A stretch of DNA of 64,000 nucleotides from an uncultured Erythrobacter sp. (GTDB taxonomy: Bacteria; Pseudomonadota; Alphaproteobacteria; Sphingomonadales; Sphingomonadaceae): positions 1,712,861-1,776,860 of the forward strand of contig CANLZI010000001.1 in NCBI GenBank assembly GCA_947495555.1, read 5' to 3'. Under the pieces are notes generated by a model. That model saw nothing but the letters and a program-made list of their open reading frames with translations, made no database searches and had not been told where the DNA came from. Below are positions 55,458 to 64,000 of this stretch, in pieces. Made by a program: the position numbers and the translations under genes. How positions within the stretch are numbered: position 1 is the first letter of the stretch; each line of letters opens with the position of its first letter.

Positions 55458-55984
55458 AGCATTCCCAACTCCAAACGGGCTTCATCTGTCATCTTCTCTG
55501 GTCCCCATGGCGGGTCCCACACAAGGCTTACTTCGGCGTCGCGCACTCCGGGCACGCTGGCTGCGCGCAATTCCACCTCGCCCGGCATGCTTTCGGCCAC
55601 CGGGCAATGCGGCGTGGTCAGCGTCATGGTGACCAGCGCATCGCTTTCATCGGTAATTTCGACGCCATAGATCAGGCCCAGATCATAGATATTGACCGGG
55701 ATCTCGGGATCGTAAATCTCTTTCAACGCACTGATAACGGCATCATGCAAGGCCCCGCCAGGTTCACTCGGAGCGACATTTTCCGGCTTCTTTTGCAAGA
55801 AACCTTCCAGATAGTCGCGCTTACGCTCCAGCTTCTCGACCGCGCTTTCCGCAGGTGCTTCAGCGTCAGGATCAATCGCATCTTCCACCCTTGCGCGCGG
55901 AGGCTTGGGCGCAGACACCACATCATCATTGGGCGCCGGAGCGGCCACAAATTCTTTGTCTTCGGTTGGCTTGTTCATCATCAT
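55454..55984 (-). CDS. SufT/DUF59 (MIP18) family protein
   Basis: 176 residues. An acidic N-terminal half of about 75 residues is followed by the DUF59 domain (ALKEIYDPEIPVNIYDLGLIYGVE, TLTTPHCPVAESMPGEV, VWDPPWGPEKMTDEARLELGM). SufT helps mature Fe-S proteins. Follows sufS by three bases. Confidence 0.9.
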   Translation of the reverse strand: MMMNKPTEDKEFVAAPAPNDDVVSAPKPPRARVEDAIDPDAEAPAESAVEKLERKRDYLEGFLQKKPENVAPSEPGGALHDAVISALKEIYDPEIPVNIYDLGLIYGVEITDESDALVTMTLTTPHCPVAESMPGEVELRAASVPGVRDAEVSLVWDPPWGPEKMTDEARLELGML

Positions 55985-55987
55985 TTC

Positions 55988-57220
55988 CTAGCCGAAAATT
56001 GTCTTTGTGCGGGCAATTCCATCCAGCAAAGCGGTTACATCGCTTTCATCCGAATAGAGCCCAAAGCTGGCCCGTGCCGTAGCCGGAACGCCCAAGTGAT
56101 CCATCAAAGGCTGAGCACAATGATGGCCGGCGCGGATCGCTACATTGTTCTCATCCAATATGGTGCCCAAATCGTGCGGGTGAACCCCATCGATTGAAAA
56201 GCTGACAATACCGGCGCTGTTTTCCGGCCCATAGAGCGTGACATCATTCATCGCGCCAAGCGCTTCGCGCAATTGCCCGACCAACGCCGTTTCGCGGGCG
56301 TGGATCTGATCTAGGCCGATGGCCTCGACATAGTCGATCGCTGCGGCCAGACCGATCGCCTCTGCAATCGCAGGCGTGCCTGCTTCGAAGCGTTGCGGGG
56401 CAGGAGCATAGGTGGTTTTCTCAAAGGTCACGCGGTCAATCATCGCGCCGCCGCCTTCCCAGGCGGGCATGGCGTCCAGAATTTCGGGCCGTGCCCACAA
56501 CACGCCAATCCCGGTCGGGCCATACAGCTTATGCGCGCTGAACACGTAAAAATCGCAGTCCAACTGTGCCATGTCCAGCTTCAATCGCGGTGCCGCCTGA
56601 CATCCATCAAGCAACAACTTGGCGCCAACATTATGCGCCAAATCCGCCGCCCGGCGAACATCGAGAACAGAGCCCAGCACGTTGGACACATGGGCCAGCG
56701 CAACCAGCTTGTGCTGCCGGGTCAGCATCGCCTCGGCAGCATCCAGATCAATCTGGCCATCATCTGTCAGCGGGCAGACATCAATGTGCGCACCGACACG
56801 CTCGGCCAGCATTTGCCAAGGCACAATGTTGGAATGGTGTTCCAAGGTGGAGAGCAGAATACGGTCGCCCACGCTCAGATTTTCCATGCCCCAAGTATTG
56901 GCAACCAAATTGATCGCCTCGGTCGCGCCGCGTGTAAAAACAATCTCATCTTCGCTAGCCCCGATAAAGCGGGCCACTCGTTGCCGCGCCGCTTCATAAG
57001 CCAGCGTCATATCAGCCGAGCGAGCATAAACACCGCGATGCACCGTGGCATAATCCTTGCCCAAGGCGCGCGATACAGCGTCAATCACTGCTTGCGGCTT
57101 TTGGGCCGTCGCTCCCGTATCCAGATAGTGCCATGGCGCACCATCCGCACCAACCAGGCCGGGGAAATCCTGGCGCTGCAGATTGGTCGCGTTCCGGTTC
57201 AAGGCGGCGTGGGCGTTCAA
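55988..57220 (-). CDS. sufS: Cysteine desulfurase SufS
   Basis: 410 residues. Class V aminotransferase fold with the PLP-lysine segment FSAHKLYGPTG (about 230-240) and the sulfur-accepting Cys in IRAGHHCAQP. Supplies sulfur to SufBCD. Overlaps sufD by four bases. No sufE follows, so the sulfur-transfer partner is elsewhere. Confidence 0.95.
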   Translation of the reverse strand: MNAHAALNRNATNLQRQDFPGLVGADGAPWHYLDTGATAQKPQAVIDAVSRALGKDYATVHRGVYARSADMTLAYEAARQRVARFIGASEDEIVFTRGATEAINLVANTWGMENLSVGDRILLSTLEHHSNIVPWQMLAERVGAHIDVCPLTDDGQIDLDAAEAMLTRQHKLVALAHVSNVLGSVLDVRRAADLAHNVGAKLLLDGCQAAPRLKLDMAQLDCDFYVFSAHKLYGPTGIGVLWARPEILDAMPAWEGGGAMIDRVTFEKTTYAPAPQRFEAGTPAIAEAIGLAAAIDYVEAIGLDQIHARETALVGQLREALGAMNDVTLYGPENSAGIVSFSIDGVHPHDLGTILDENNVAIRAGHHCAQPLMDHLGVPATARASFGLYSDESDVTALLDGIARTKTIFG

Positions 57221-57990
57221 AGCGTTGCACCTGCCAATTGATCGAGCGCGCGTTCCACCATCATCTCGCGCGAGGATTGATCGTCCAACGCCACAAAGGC
57301 ATCGCCGATAAAGGCCTGCACCAATAATTTGCGCGCCAATTGCGGGGGAATGCCGCGCGCGGCCATGTAATAGGCAGCCTGTTCATCCAGCTGACCAATG
57401 GCGGCACCATGGGCGCACAACACATCATCAGCAAAAATCTCAAGCTCCGGCTTGGCATTTGCGCTGGCGCCTTTTTCTAACAAGATTGCTCGGAAATTTT
57501 GCGCCGCATCGGTCTTTTGCGCATCGCGTGCGACTTCGATCCGGCCAAGATAATTGCCGGTGGCCCGCCCCCAGTGAACCGCGCGCACAATCTGGTTGCT
57601 GGTCGCATTAGGATGGGCATGAATGGTGCGGGTGACAAATTCCTGGCGTTTGGTTTCGCCACCAACCGTAACGCCGCCAAATTCAAAATGCGCGCCTTCT
57701 TCCAGCGTCACTTCGATCTCGACTCGCTGGTAGTTTCCTCCGCCCAAGATCGCAAAGGCTTCGAACCGGCCGCCTGCGCCAACATGGACCCGCAAACGGT
57801 CGATCATACCGGATGCACCATCGTCGGACAGATGGGTCTTGACCTCGCAAACGGTCTCACCAGCAGGCACGGTTATGGTGCGCCAGTCATTCAACAGCGC
57901 AATTTCTGCAGAAGCGATAAAATCGCTATCGGCATAGCGCCACGCCTCGTCGCGCGTTGTGGGCCGGTGCAGTTCGGCTACCTCAGGCAT
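57217..57990 (-). CDS. sufD: Fe-S cluster assembly protein SufD
   Basis: 257 residues, on the short side, as often in this order. Beta-helix scaffold with the conserved C-terminal block: EIFADDVLCAHGAAIGQLDEQAAYYMAARGIP, ending in a helical pair. Forms SufBC2D with neighbours; it overlaps sufC by eight bases. Confidence 0.92.
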   Translation of the reverse strand: MPEVAELHRPTTRDEAWRYADSDFIASAEIALLNDWRTITVPAGETVCEVKTHLSDDGASGMIDRLRVHVGAGGRFEAFAILGGGNYQRVEIEVTLEEGAHFEFGGVTVGGETKRQEFVTRTIHAHPNATSNQIVRAVHWGRATGNYLGRIEVARDAQKTDAAQNFRAILLEKGASANAKPELEIFADDVLCAHGAAIGQLDEQAAYYMAARGIPPQLARKLLVQAFIGDAFVALDDQSSREMMVERALDQLAGATL

Positions 57991-58744
57991 GAGCGGCCTC
58001 AGCTGCCATCACTGCATCATAGCCTTCTTCTTCCAGCCTCAACGCCAGCTCCGGCCCGCCGGTCTGAACAATCCGGCCATTGGCCAGAATGCTGACCCGG
58101 TCTGGTTTCACCACATCAAGCAAGCGCTGATAATGGGTGATCAGCAACACGCCCTTATCGGGTGCGCGCATGATCGTATTGATCCCTTCGCCAACAACCC
58201 GCAGTGCATCGATATCCAACCCGCTATCGGTCTCGTCCAAAACGGCGAATTTCGGATCGAGAATGCCCATCTGGACCATCTCTGCGCGCTTCTTCTCGCC
58301 GCCGGAAAATCCGACATTCACTTGCCGCTTGAGCATTTCCATATCGAGCTTGAGCAAACCTGCTTTTTCCTTGGCCAGCTTCAGAAACTCGCCGCCCGAC
58401 AAAGGTTCCTCACCGCGCGCGGCGCGTTGGGCGTTCAGGGCTTCGCGCAGGAATTGCACATTGGAAACACCGGGTATCTCTACCGGATATTGAAAGCCCA
58501 GAAACAGGCCAGCGGCTGCACGCTCATGCGGCTCGAGCTCCAGAAGATCGGCGCCGTTAAAGCTCACGCTACCCTGTGTGACATCGTAATTGGGCCGCCC
58601 GCCCAAAGCATAGGAAAGGGTGGATTTGCCGGCACCATTGGGGCCCATGATGGCGTGAATTTCGCCTGGACGCACTTCGAGCGACAGGCCCTTGAGAATG
58701 GCCTTTCCGTCGATTTCGGTGTGCAGGTTTTCAATCTTCAGCAT
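57983..58744 (-). CDS. sufC: Fe-S cluster assembly ATPase SufC
   Basis: 253 residues. ABC ATPase with Walker A GPNGAGKST, Q-loop in LGFQYPVEIPGV, signature GFSGGEKKRAEM and Walker B FAVLDETDSGLD, all of the SufC type. Separated by two bases from the small membrane protein upstream. Confidence 0.96.
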   Translation of the reverse strand: MLKIENLHTEIDGKAILKGLSLEVRPGEIHAIMGPNGAGKSTLSYALGGRPNYDVTQGSVSFNGADLLELEPHERAAAGLFLGFQYPVEIPGVSNVQFLREALNAQRAARGEEPLSGGEFLKLAKEKAGLLKLDMEMLKRQVNVGFSGGEKKRAEMVQMGILDPKFAVLDETDSGLDIDALRVVGEGINTIMRAPDKGVLLITHYQRLLDVVKPDRVSILANGRIVQTGGPELALRLEEEGYDAVMAAEAAHA

Positions 58745-58746
58745 GC

Positions 58747-58941
58747 TTAGAACAACTCGATAAAGCCGGGCGCGAAATAGATCGCGATGGCGGCAAAGGT
58801 AACGGCGGTAACAATACCGGGGATGGACGAGCCACGGCTCAACGTAAGGGTGACAGCGGCGAGCGAGATCAACGCCGGGATCAAGAACAGCAGGATCTTC
58901 TGCATGTCGGGGGCCATCACATCATTGAGGGCTGGGATCAT
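58747..58941 (-). CDS. Small two-span membrane protein in the suf operon
   Basis: 64 residues with two hydrophobic segments (ILLFLIPALISLAAVTLTL and IVTAVTFAAIAIYFAPGF). No family recognised. Its start overlaps the DUF559-like gene by four bases and it lies two bases before sufC, so it is co-expressed with Suf. Confidence 0.65.
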   Translation of the reverse strand: MIPALNDVMAPDMQKILLFLIPALISLAAVTLTLSRGSSIPGIVTAVTFAAIAIYFAPGFIELF

Positions 58942-59474
58942 CGTCTATCTCCTTCATGTCTATCGGAGCGGTCATTGGAATAGCGGTCTTTGGGGGTGGA
59001 GCGTTGGCGATGCTCGCGCTGCCCTTCGCGTTTGTCGCCAATTCGCTTGCGCATGCCCAAGGTGATGCGTTCCAAGACAGCATCCATATTTTCCAACACG
59101 TCCTGCGCGCGCAAATGCATGACGCGAATGCCAACCGATTCCAAACTCTTGTCGCGGCGATTGATCAGCGCCTCTGGCGTGTCTTCTTCATCGATGACGA
59201 TCGCCATGCCCAATTGGTGGCAATTGAAGTCGACAATCGCGCTGCCAACAACGGCAAAGCGCTTGAAAGAATATCGGCCGAAGTCCGCCTTTGCGAATTT
59301 GGCGGCAAGTGCCTTGTGAGCCGGGCTGGCGTGGCGGCGCATGTCGCGCGCACGATCATGCAACGCGTCCAACCGCTTTTCCGAGATTTCCCAGCCGCGC
59401 CCCTTCTTCTTGATAGCAGGCGCTTCGGTCTGCTCAGAGGCAGGCTTTATGGCCAGCTTCTTGCGTTCGGTCAC
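58938..59474 (-). CDS. DUF559-like (Vsr/MTE1-related) endonuclease-fold protein in the suf operon
   Basis: 178 residues. The centre (RRHASPAHKALAAKFAKADFGRYSFKRFAVVGSAIVDFNC, then a spaced DEEDTPEALINRRDKSLESVGIRVMHL) follows the DUF559 pattern: charged N-terminal helix, VDF strand, an acidic residue and a final RVMHLRAQDV strand. The catalytic ELDG-type motif is changed to VIDEEDT, so activity is doubtful. The tail is very Arg/Asp-rich. Overlaps both neighbours by four bases. Confidence 0.65.
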   Translation of the reverse strand: MTERKKLAIKPASEQTEAPAIKKKGRGWEISEKRLDALHDRARDMRRHASPAHKALAAKFAKADFGRYSFKRFAVVGSAIVDFNCHQLGMAIVIDEEDTPEALINRRDKSLESVGIRVMHLRAQDVLENMDAVLERITLGMRKRIGDKREGQREHRQRSTPKDRYSNDRSDRHEGDRR

Positions 59475-59914
59475 AGCTTGGCATCCTCGGCCGCTTTGGC
59501 TTCCAACTCGTCATAGAAGCGCTTGGTTTGAGCGCCCATGCGCAGGTGGCCGTCCAGATCGCGGGCCCGTGCGACATGAATGACGTCGATCGTGTCAAAG
59601 GTCTTGGTGACCTGTTCGGCTCCAAATTCATCTGTCCGGCCCAGTCGTTCAAGCACAGCCTGGGATTGCTCGATCCCGTCGGCCTTGAGCTTGCTGCAGC
59701 GAGGGATGTCGCGGCGATGCTGCTCTTCAAAGAACGTGTTGCCGTCAACGATATGGCCGCCCGATTTCAAGCAGTTGTAATAGTCATCGACAAAGGGCGA
59801 GATAACGGTCGGATATTCGACAACCCATGTTTCTGGATTGTCCGGCTGGATCGCCACCGCGACCTCACCGGTTGACTGCAATTGAATTGCCAGAGCAAAA
59901 ATAAACGTAATCAT
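59471..59914 (-). CDS. Hypothetical, probably exported, protein in the suf operon
   Basis: 147 residues with a weak signal-like start ([18 protein letters not shown]). Two cysteines (YYNCLKSGG and IPRCSKL) in the middle and a helical, charged C-terminus. No family recognised. Overlaps sufB and the DUF559-like gene by four bases each. Confidence 0.6.
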   Translation of the reverse strand: MITFIFALAIQLQSTGEVAVAIQPDNPETWVVEYPTVISPFVDDYYNCLKSGGHIVDGNTFFEEQHRRDIPRCSKLKADGIEQSQAVLERLGRTDEFGAEQVTKTFDTIDVIHVARARDLDGHLRMGAQTKRFYDELEAKAAEDAKL

Positions 59915-61407
59915 CCCACACTCCCCTCAAGTGAAATCGCCAGCAGCTTCTGTGCCTCAACCGCAAATTCCATCGGCAATTCTTTCAAAACGTCCTTGGC
60001 AAACCCATTGACGATCAAGGCAACTGCCTCTTCCTCACCCAGCCCGCGCTGCATGGCATAAAACAGCTGATCATCGCTGATCTTGCTGGTTGTTGCTTCA
60101 TGCTCGATTTGCGCGGTGGGGTTCTTCACTTCGATATAAGGCACCGTATGCGCGCCGCAGGTATCGCCCAGCAACAGGCTGTCGCACTGCGTGAAATTGC
60201 GGACATTGTCGGCATTGGCGCCCACCCGGACAAGGCCGCGATAGGTGTTGTTGCTCTTACCCGCCGAAATCCCCTTGGAGATAATCGTCGAGCGCGTGCC
60301 CGGCGCATTATGAACCATTTTGGTTCCTGTGTCCGCCTGCTGGTGGTTATTTGTAACCGCAACCGAGTAAAACTCGCCCACGCTGTTTTCGCCATTGAGC
60401 ACGCAGGACGGGTATTTCCACGTCACCGCGCTGCCGGTTTCCACCTGGGTCCAACTGATCTTGCTGCGCGCGCCCTGACACAGACCCCGCTTGGTTACGA
60501 AATTATAGATCCCGCCCACACCTTCGGAATTGCCGGGATACCAGTTCTGCACGGTCGAATATTTGATCTCTGCATCTTCCATGGCGACCAGTTCAACCAC
60601 GGCGGCGTGCAGCTGGTTCTCATCACGCATCGGCGCGGTGCAGCCTTCGAGATAGGAGACATAGGACCCCTTCTCGGCCACGATCAGCGTGCGTTCGAAC
60701 TGGCCTGTGTTTTCAGCATTGATGCGGAAATAGGTGCTCAGCTCCATCGGGCAGCGCACGCCTTCGGGGATGTACACAAAGGTGCCGTCGGAAAATACCG
60801 CGCAATTCAGCGTCGCAAAGTAATTGTCCTTTTGCGGCACCACCTTGCCGAGCCATTTCTTGACCATCTCGGGATATTCCTTGATCGCCTCTGAGATGGA
60901 GAGGAAAATGACGCCCGCCTTCTTCAGCTCTTCGCGGAAGGTGGTGGCGACCGACACGCTGTCGAACACGGCATCCACCGCGACTTTACGCGCGCCCTTT
61001 ACGCCCGCCAGCACTTCCTGCTCGGCCACCGGAATGCCCAGCTTGTCATAGACCCGCTTGATCTCCGGATCGAGCTCGTCGAGCGAACCAAGCTCAACCT
61101 TTTTCTTGGGGGCGGCGTAATAATAGGCGTCCTGATAATCGATCTTGGGATAGCCCAGCTTGGCCCAATCCGGCTCTTCCATGGTTTGCCACAGACGAAA
61201 GGCCTTCAACCGCCAGTCGAGCATCCACTGTGGCTCGCCCTTTTTGCCGCTGATGAAGCGAACGGTGTCTTCAGTGAGGCCTTTTTCGGCATATTCGGTC
61301 TCGATGTCCGACGACCAGCCATGCTCGTAATCAGCCGCTTTTGCTGCGGCATCCTTGGCATCCTGATCCATCTCGGACCGGTCCTGAATGTCCAAATTCT
61401 CGCTCAT
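59911..61407 (-). CDS. sufB: Fe-S cluster assembly protein SufB
   Basis: 498 residues from the ATG at 61407, which overlaps the regulator stop by four bases. SufB scaffold features: [65 protein letters not shown] and the C-terminal [22 protein letters not shown]. Builds new Fe-S clusters with SufC and SufD. Confidence 0.96.
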   Translation of the reverse strand: MSENLDIQDRSEMDQDAKDAAAKAADYEHGWSSDIETEYAEKGLTEDTVRFISGKKGEPQWMLDWRLKAFRLWQTMEEPDWAKLGYPKIDYQDAYYYAAPKKKVELGSLDELDPEIKRVYDKLGIPVAEQEVLAGVKGARKVAVDAVFDSVSVATTFREELKKAGVIFLSISEAIKEYPEMVKKWLGKVVPQKDNYFATLNCAVFSDGTFVYIPEGVRCPMELSTYFRINAENTGQFERTLIVAEKGSYVSYLEGCTAPMRDENQLHAAVVELVAMEDAEIKYSTVQNWYPGNSEGVGGIYNFVTKRGLCQGARSKISWTQVETGSAVTWKYPSCVLNGENSVGEFYSVAVTNNHQQADTGTKMVHNAPGTRSTIISKGISAGKSNNTYRGLVRVGANADNVRNFTQCDSLLLGDTCGAHTVPYIEVKNPTAQIEHEATTSKISDDQLFYAMQRGLGEEEAVALIVNGFAKDVLKELPMEFAVEAQKLLAISLEGSVG

Positions 61408-61814
61408 GCTATTTCCTTCACCGGCGTCAGCTGCGTTAGCGAGATATCCGCCAGGGCTCCGCGCAAGGCTTGGTTGATCATTGGCCAATGGGGTTTGACC
61501 GCACAATTGTGGTCGACCATGCAATCATGCCCGTCGACGCAGGCGGTCAGCGCGATCGGCCCTTCGACCGCTTCGACGATATCAGCAATGGTGATGGCTG
61601 CCGCTGGCCGGGCCAATTGCAAACCGCCGCCAGCCCCGCGAACCGAGCGCAACAGGCCCGCCGCGGTCAATTTACTGACCACTTTTTGGACGGTTGGCAC
61701 GGGCAGACCGGTTTCAGCCGCCAATTCCGAGGCGCTGACCCTGCTGCCGCCACAGTGGCGCGACGCGGCGCTCATCGTGACCACGGCATAATCGGCAAGA
61801 TTGGATAGTCTCAT
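61404..61814 (-). CDS. Rrf2-family suf operon regulator
   Basis: 136 residues from the ATG at 61814. Winged helix-turn-helix ([23 protein letters not shown]) then three cysteines, C-x5-C-x5-C ([13 protein letters not shown]), which may hold an Fe-S cluster. This is the usual leader of Sphingomonadales suf operons (SufR/IscR-like). The palindrome at 61828, just upstream, is its probable operator. Confidence 0.9.
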   Translation of the reverse strand: MRLSNLADYAVVTMSAASRHCGGSRVSASELAAETGLPVPTVQKVVSKLTAAGLLRSVRGAGGGLQLARPAAAITIADIVEAVEGPIALTACVDGHDCMVDHNCAVKPHWPMINQALRGALADISLTQLTPVKEIA

Positions 61815-61827
61815 AGACCTATAACCT

Positions 61828-61852
61828 AAATCGGACTGATTCGTTCCGATTT
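61828..61852. promoter_or_regulatory. Probable operator of the suf regulator
   Basis: Perfect eight-base inverted repeat AAATCGGA / TCCGATTT with a nine-base spacer, lying 14-38 bases upstream of the regulator ATG. The dyad, spacing and position suit binding of a dimeric Rrf2 protein; a hairpin in RNA is a less likely alternative. Confidence 0.6.
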
Positions 61853-61942
61853 GCAATTAGGGAGGCGATCGGCGGGATTCAACGGATTTCAGCTTGTTGC
61901 GAGTCGTTAGCATTTACGCGCGGATAACCTACCCGCCCAAGC

Positions 61943-62914
61943 CTAGGCCGAGGACGATGTTTCCGGGCCAAGCGAATCAATCTCTCTAAAGTTCCTCAGG
62001 TCCAACATTTCCATCAGATAAGGAGACTCTTCGTCGTTTAACCTGGTGGGGGTGCGGCCAGCGAAAAGACGAATTTCTTTGATCATATGCGACTGGTCGT
62101 AAAAGGCCTCGCCCAAACGCGCCTCATATTCCGGCGTCAATGTTGGCAAGAACAAGAAGCTGGCCGCGCGCAATGCCCGATATTTGCGCCGCAACGCCCG
62201 AGGATTCAGCCCGAAATACTGCTCAATCAAACGTTGCGACTGGCGCTGGGAATAGGATAGCTTTTCATACAGCGCGTCCAGCCTGGGATCGAGATCGCTG
62301 CCCAGCCAGCGCTGCGTTTGATTGATCAATTCTGCATGCCGCTGATTCACCGGCTTGATCTTACTAGCGATAAATTCGCACAAAGCATCGGCGCACTCCT
62401 GCGCGCTCATCCGGCCCTCGCGATAGTCTTCGCAGGCCGCCTCGCCCATGGTTTCAACCTCTTTGCCCAACCAATCGGACGCCCGGTAAAGTCGGTTGCC
62501 GTGTTCGCCTGCGTGCAAGCCGGTCAGCGCCGCCCAGCCCAATGGGGAAAGGGACGCACCGATGGCATGCATCGGGCCATCGACAAAGAAGGGGACCGAC
62601 ACCGAGTTCGGGGTCACCAGGCTGACCTCGTGATTGGGGTCGCATTGGCCATTACGAAACTGCATTTCCCCTTTGCCCCGAGGGAACAGGGTAAGCTGGC
62701 CAATAGCCGCGGGCTGGATGTCACGGATCACCGCTTCGTCGCAGCGGAAGTGGAACAATGTGGTGATATAGGGGCGAAGCTCAGCCGGTGGAGCGATGTA
62801 ATCCAGTTCGACCAATGACGCAGACGTCAGATGAAACAGATCATTCCCGTCAGGCTTTGACGATGGGCGCTCCGTTTGCTCGGGAGTTTGCCCTCCATTC
62901 AACATTGCGACCAT
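61943..62914 (-). CDS. AraC-type helix-turn-helix regulator
   Basis: 323 residues. The N-terminal half (LDYIAPPAELRPYITTLFHFRC, then GQLTLFPRGKGEMQF) is the DUF6597-like sensor of many AraC relatives; the C-terminal half has the double helix-turn-helix (YSQRQSQRLIEQYFGLNPRALRRKYRALRAA and DQSHMIKEIRLFAG). Target unknown. The upstream 307-base gap (62915-63221) holds the mini-gene and terminator described separately. Confidence 0.85.
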   Translation of the reverse strand: MVAMLNGGQTPEQTERPSSKPDGNDLFHLTSASLVELDYIAPPAELRPYITTLFHFRCDEAVIRDIQPAAIGQLTLFPRGKGEMQFRNGQCDPNHEVSLVTPNSVSVPFFVDGPMHAIGASLSPLGWAALTGLHAGEHGNRLYRASDWLGKEVETMGEAACEDYREGRMSAQECADALCEFIASKIKPVNQRHAELINQTQRWLGSDLDPRLDALYEKLSYSQRQSQRLIEQYFGLNPRALRRKYRALRAASFLFLPTLTPEYEARLGEAFYDQSHMIKEIRLFAGRTPTRLNDEESPYLMEMLDLRNFREIDSLGPETSSSA

Positions 62915-62958
62915 CCCCGTTCTTCAACGCCGCCTGCATTCTTTCACCGATTCAGGTC

Positions 62959-62993
62959 AAAAAAAAGGCGGCCCTTCGCAATGAATGGCCGCC
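62959..62993 (-). terminator. Strong intrinsic terminator after the mini-gene
   Basis: On the minus strand GGCGGCC, a 13-base loop and GGCCGCC are followed by eight T (62959-62966). The T run is on the side of the AraC-type gene, so it ends transcription coming from the mini-gene before that gene. Confidence 0.85.
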
Positions 62994-62994
62994 C

Positions 62995-63054
62995 TTATAA
63001 GTTGAGGAACTCTTTGCATTGCTGCTCCGAGCCCTTCGGGTCGCACACACTCAT
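62995..63054 (-). CDS. 19-codon mini-gene before a terminator
   Basis: ATG at 63054, preceded at eight bases by AGAAGGGG, encodes MSVCDPKGSEQQCKEFLNL and a TAA stop one base before the terminator hairpin. Two cysteines, no membrane segment. The ribosome-binding site, short frame and terminator form one unit. It could be a small protein, or a leader peptide whose translation decides read-through into the AraC-type gene. No family recognised. Confidence 0.5.
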   Translation of the reverse strand: MSVCDPKGSEQQCKEFLNL

Positions 63055-63221
63055 TAGCCAAACCCCTTCTCGCGGAATTGTATGCAAACGACAAGTAGTG
63101 CATTGCGGGCGTTGAATTTACACTTTTTTGGCCAACAAAAGGCTCTTTTTGGCAGTTAAGTGATTGAAAATCAGAGTTAGTTGAAAACTGGCTAACGAAT
63201 TAAGGATTGTACGTAAGGACT

Positions 63222-64000
63222 ATGGTTTTCCGCTTGATTCGACCCGCAATCTTCGCTCTCGATTCCGAAAAGGCACACCGACTCGCTGTCGAGTCGCTCA
63301 AACTCTCTCCGTTCAGAGCATCTGAATGCAGCGATAGCCTGGCCATTGACGTGGCAGGTATCCGGTTTCCTAACCCGGTTGGAGTGGCGGCAGGCTTTGA
63401 TAAGGATGCGGAAGTTCCCGATGCTCTATTGGGTTTGGGCTTTGGCTTTACCGAAGTGGGATCGATCACTCCGCGGCCGCAAGCGGGCAATCCAAAACCG
63501 CGCCTGTTCCGCTTGGTTGAAGACAAAGCCGTGATTAATCGCATGGGCTTTAACAATGCGGGCGCGCAAGCCGCTCTCAAGCGGCTGAACAGACGGCAAG
63601 GGAAGCCTGGAATTCTGGGCATCAACATTGGAGCGAATAAGGATTCGTCTGATCGGATCACCGATTACGCCGAAATGACCCGCCTGATGGCCCCCCATGC
63701 AACCTATCTTGCGGTGAACATCTCAAGCCCCAATACGCCGGGGTTAAGAGCCCTGCAGGACGAGGGCGCCCTCTCCGATTTGCTTGATGCAGTGCTGGAA
63801 GCAAGAGAGGCGGCCAGCGCAGAATATGCCGGGCACACGGCTCCGCCGATCTTCCTGAAGGTCGCGCCTGACCTTGAACCAGCGGACATCGATGCGATTG
63901 CCCGGATCGCGATGGAAAAGCAGTTGGGTGCCTTGATTGTATCCAACACCACCATTTCACGGCCTGAACTTCGCTCACGCCATTCCGGCGAGGCAGGCGG
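63222..64000 (+). CDS. pyrD: Dihydroorotate dehydrogenase (quinone), N-terminal part cut by window edge
   Basis: 259 residues visible. Class 2 signature: FRLIRPAIFALDSEKAHRLAVE membrane-association helices, GVAAGFDKDAEVPDALLGLGFGFTEVGSITPRPQ with FMN contacts, then NRMGFNNAG and LAVNISSPNTPGLR with the catalytic Ser. Oxidises dihydroorotate with quinone in pyrimidine synthesis. The start is ATG at 63222 with AAGGA upstream. Confidence 0.95.
   Translation, partial: MVFRLIRPAIFALDSEKAHRLAVESLKLSPFRASECSDSLAIDVAGIRFPNPVGVAAGFDKDAEVPDALLGLGFGFTEVGSITPRPQAGNPKPRLFRLVEDKAVINRMGFNNAGAQAALKRLNRRQGKPGILGINIGANKDSSDRITDYAEMTRLMAPHATYLAVNISSPNTPGLRALQDEGALSDLLDAVLEAREAASAEYAGHTAPPIFLKVAPDLEPADIDAIARIAMEKQLGALIVSNTTISRPELRSRHSGEAG

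Noticed and set aside
62318-62340. Near FNR box TTGATTGATCAA
   Set aside because: Only two bases separate the half sites and it lies inside the AraC-type coding sequence.

Overview
The window is ordinary chromosome from an alphaproteobacterium of the order Sphingomonadales, most likely an Erythrobacteraceae member (Erythrobacter/Altererythrobacter type). This rests on gene content and protein style (two DUF2141 proteins, MmcB, NnrU, PYROXD2-like oxidoreductase, heparinase next to rpe and purH, Rrf2-led suf operon), not on a 16S gene, which is absent. Coding density is high. Many operon neighbours overlap by 1, 4 or 8 bases (ATGA, TGATG, GTGA), which helped fix start codons.

Layout. 1-16.4 kb: housekeeping and envelope genes (amidohydrolase end, NnrU, MlaA-like; dxs with an alpha/beta hydrolase and a crotonase; Zur-type regulator; msrA; FAD oxidoreductase; rpe-heparinase-purH; DUF2141; a diacylglycerol-kinase-like gene coupled to a protein that resembles mitochondrial Tam41/TAMM41 CDP-diacylglycerol synthase). 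16.5-17.7 kb: M20 amidohydrolase. 17.8-28.1 kb: a complete beta-glucan (laminarin-type) utilisation locus on the minus strand: TonB-dependent receptor, GH16 endo-glucanase, LacI regulator, MFS transporter, GH3 glucosidase and Na+/sugar symporter, with LacI-type palindromes in front of the receptor and the GH3 gene. A 5'-truncated tryptophan halogenase follows on the other strand, then tRNA-Arg(CCG).

29.8-42.8 kb: MmcB, a sterol-desaturase-family protein with a coupled DUF2141 protein, a large acidic PAS-like protein, an esterase, two M48-type metallopeptidases around a DsbA-like protein, an HD protein, a LytS/LytTR two-component pair, nadC and RNase T2. 42.8-45.9 kb: an accessory patch between the RNase T2 gene and tadA. 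It consists of two tandem modules, each carrying a copy of both flanking gene ends; the cargo is a serine hydrolase, an AhpD-like protein and an SGNH hydrolase.

45.9-54.9 kb: tadA, small acidic lipoprotein, rpmB, phytase-like esterase, M23 peptidase, DUF2093, xseA and purD (divergent, with overlapping start codons), a lipoprotein cytochrome c behind a perfect FNR box, PfkB-family adenosine kinase, EI24/CysZ-like protein and a lipoprotein. 55.1-61.8 kb: suf operon, sufR-sufB-(three extra genes)-sufCDS-sufT-sufA, led by a palindrome at the sufR promoter. 61.9-64 kb: AraC-type regulator, a 19-codon mini-gene with its own ribosome-binding site and terminator, and the start of pyrD.

The least expected items are the Tam41-like gene beside a lipid kinase, the double-flank accessory modules at tadA, the 19-codon mini-gene with its terminator, the truncated halogenase under a LacI operator, and an EF-hand loop inside the TonB receptor. 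No CRISPR array, phage, insertion sequence or replication origin was seen.
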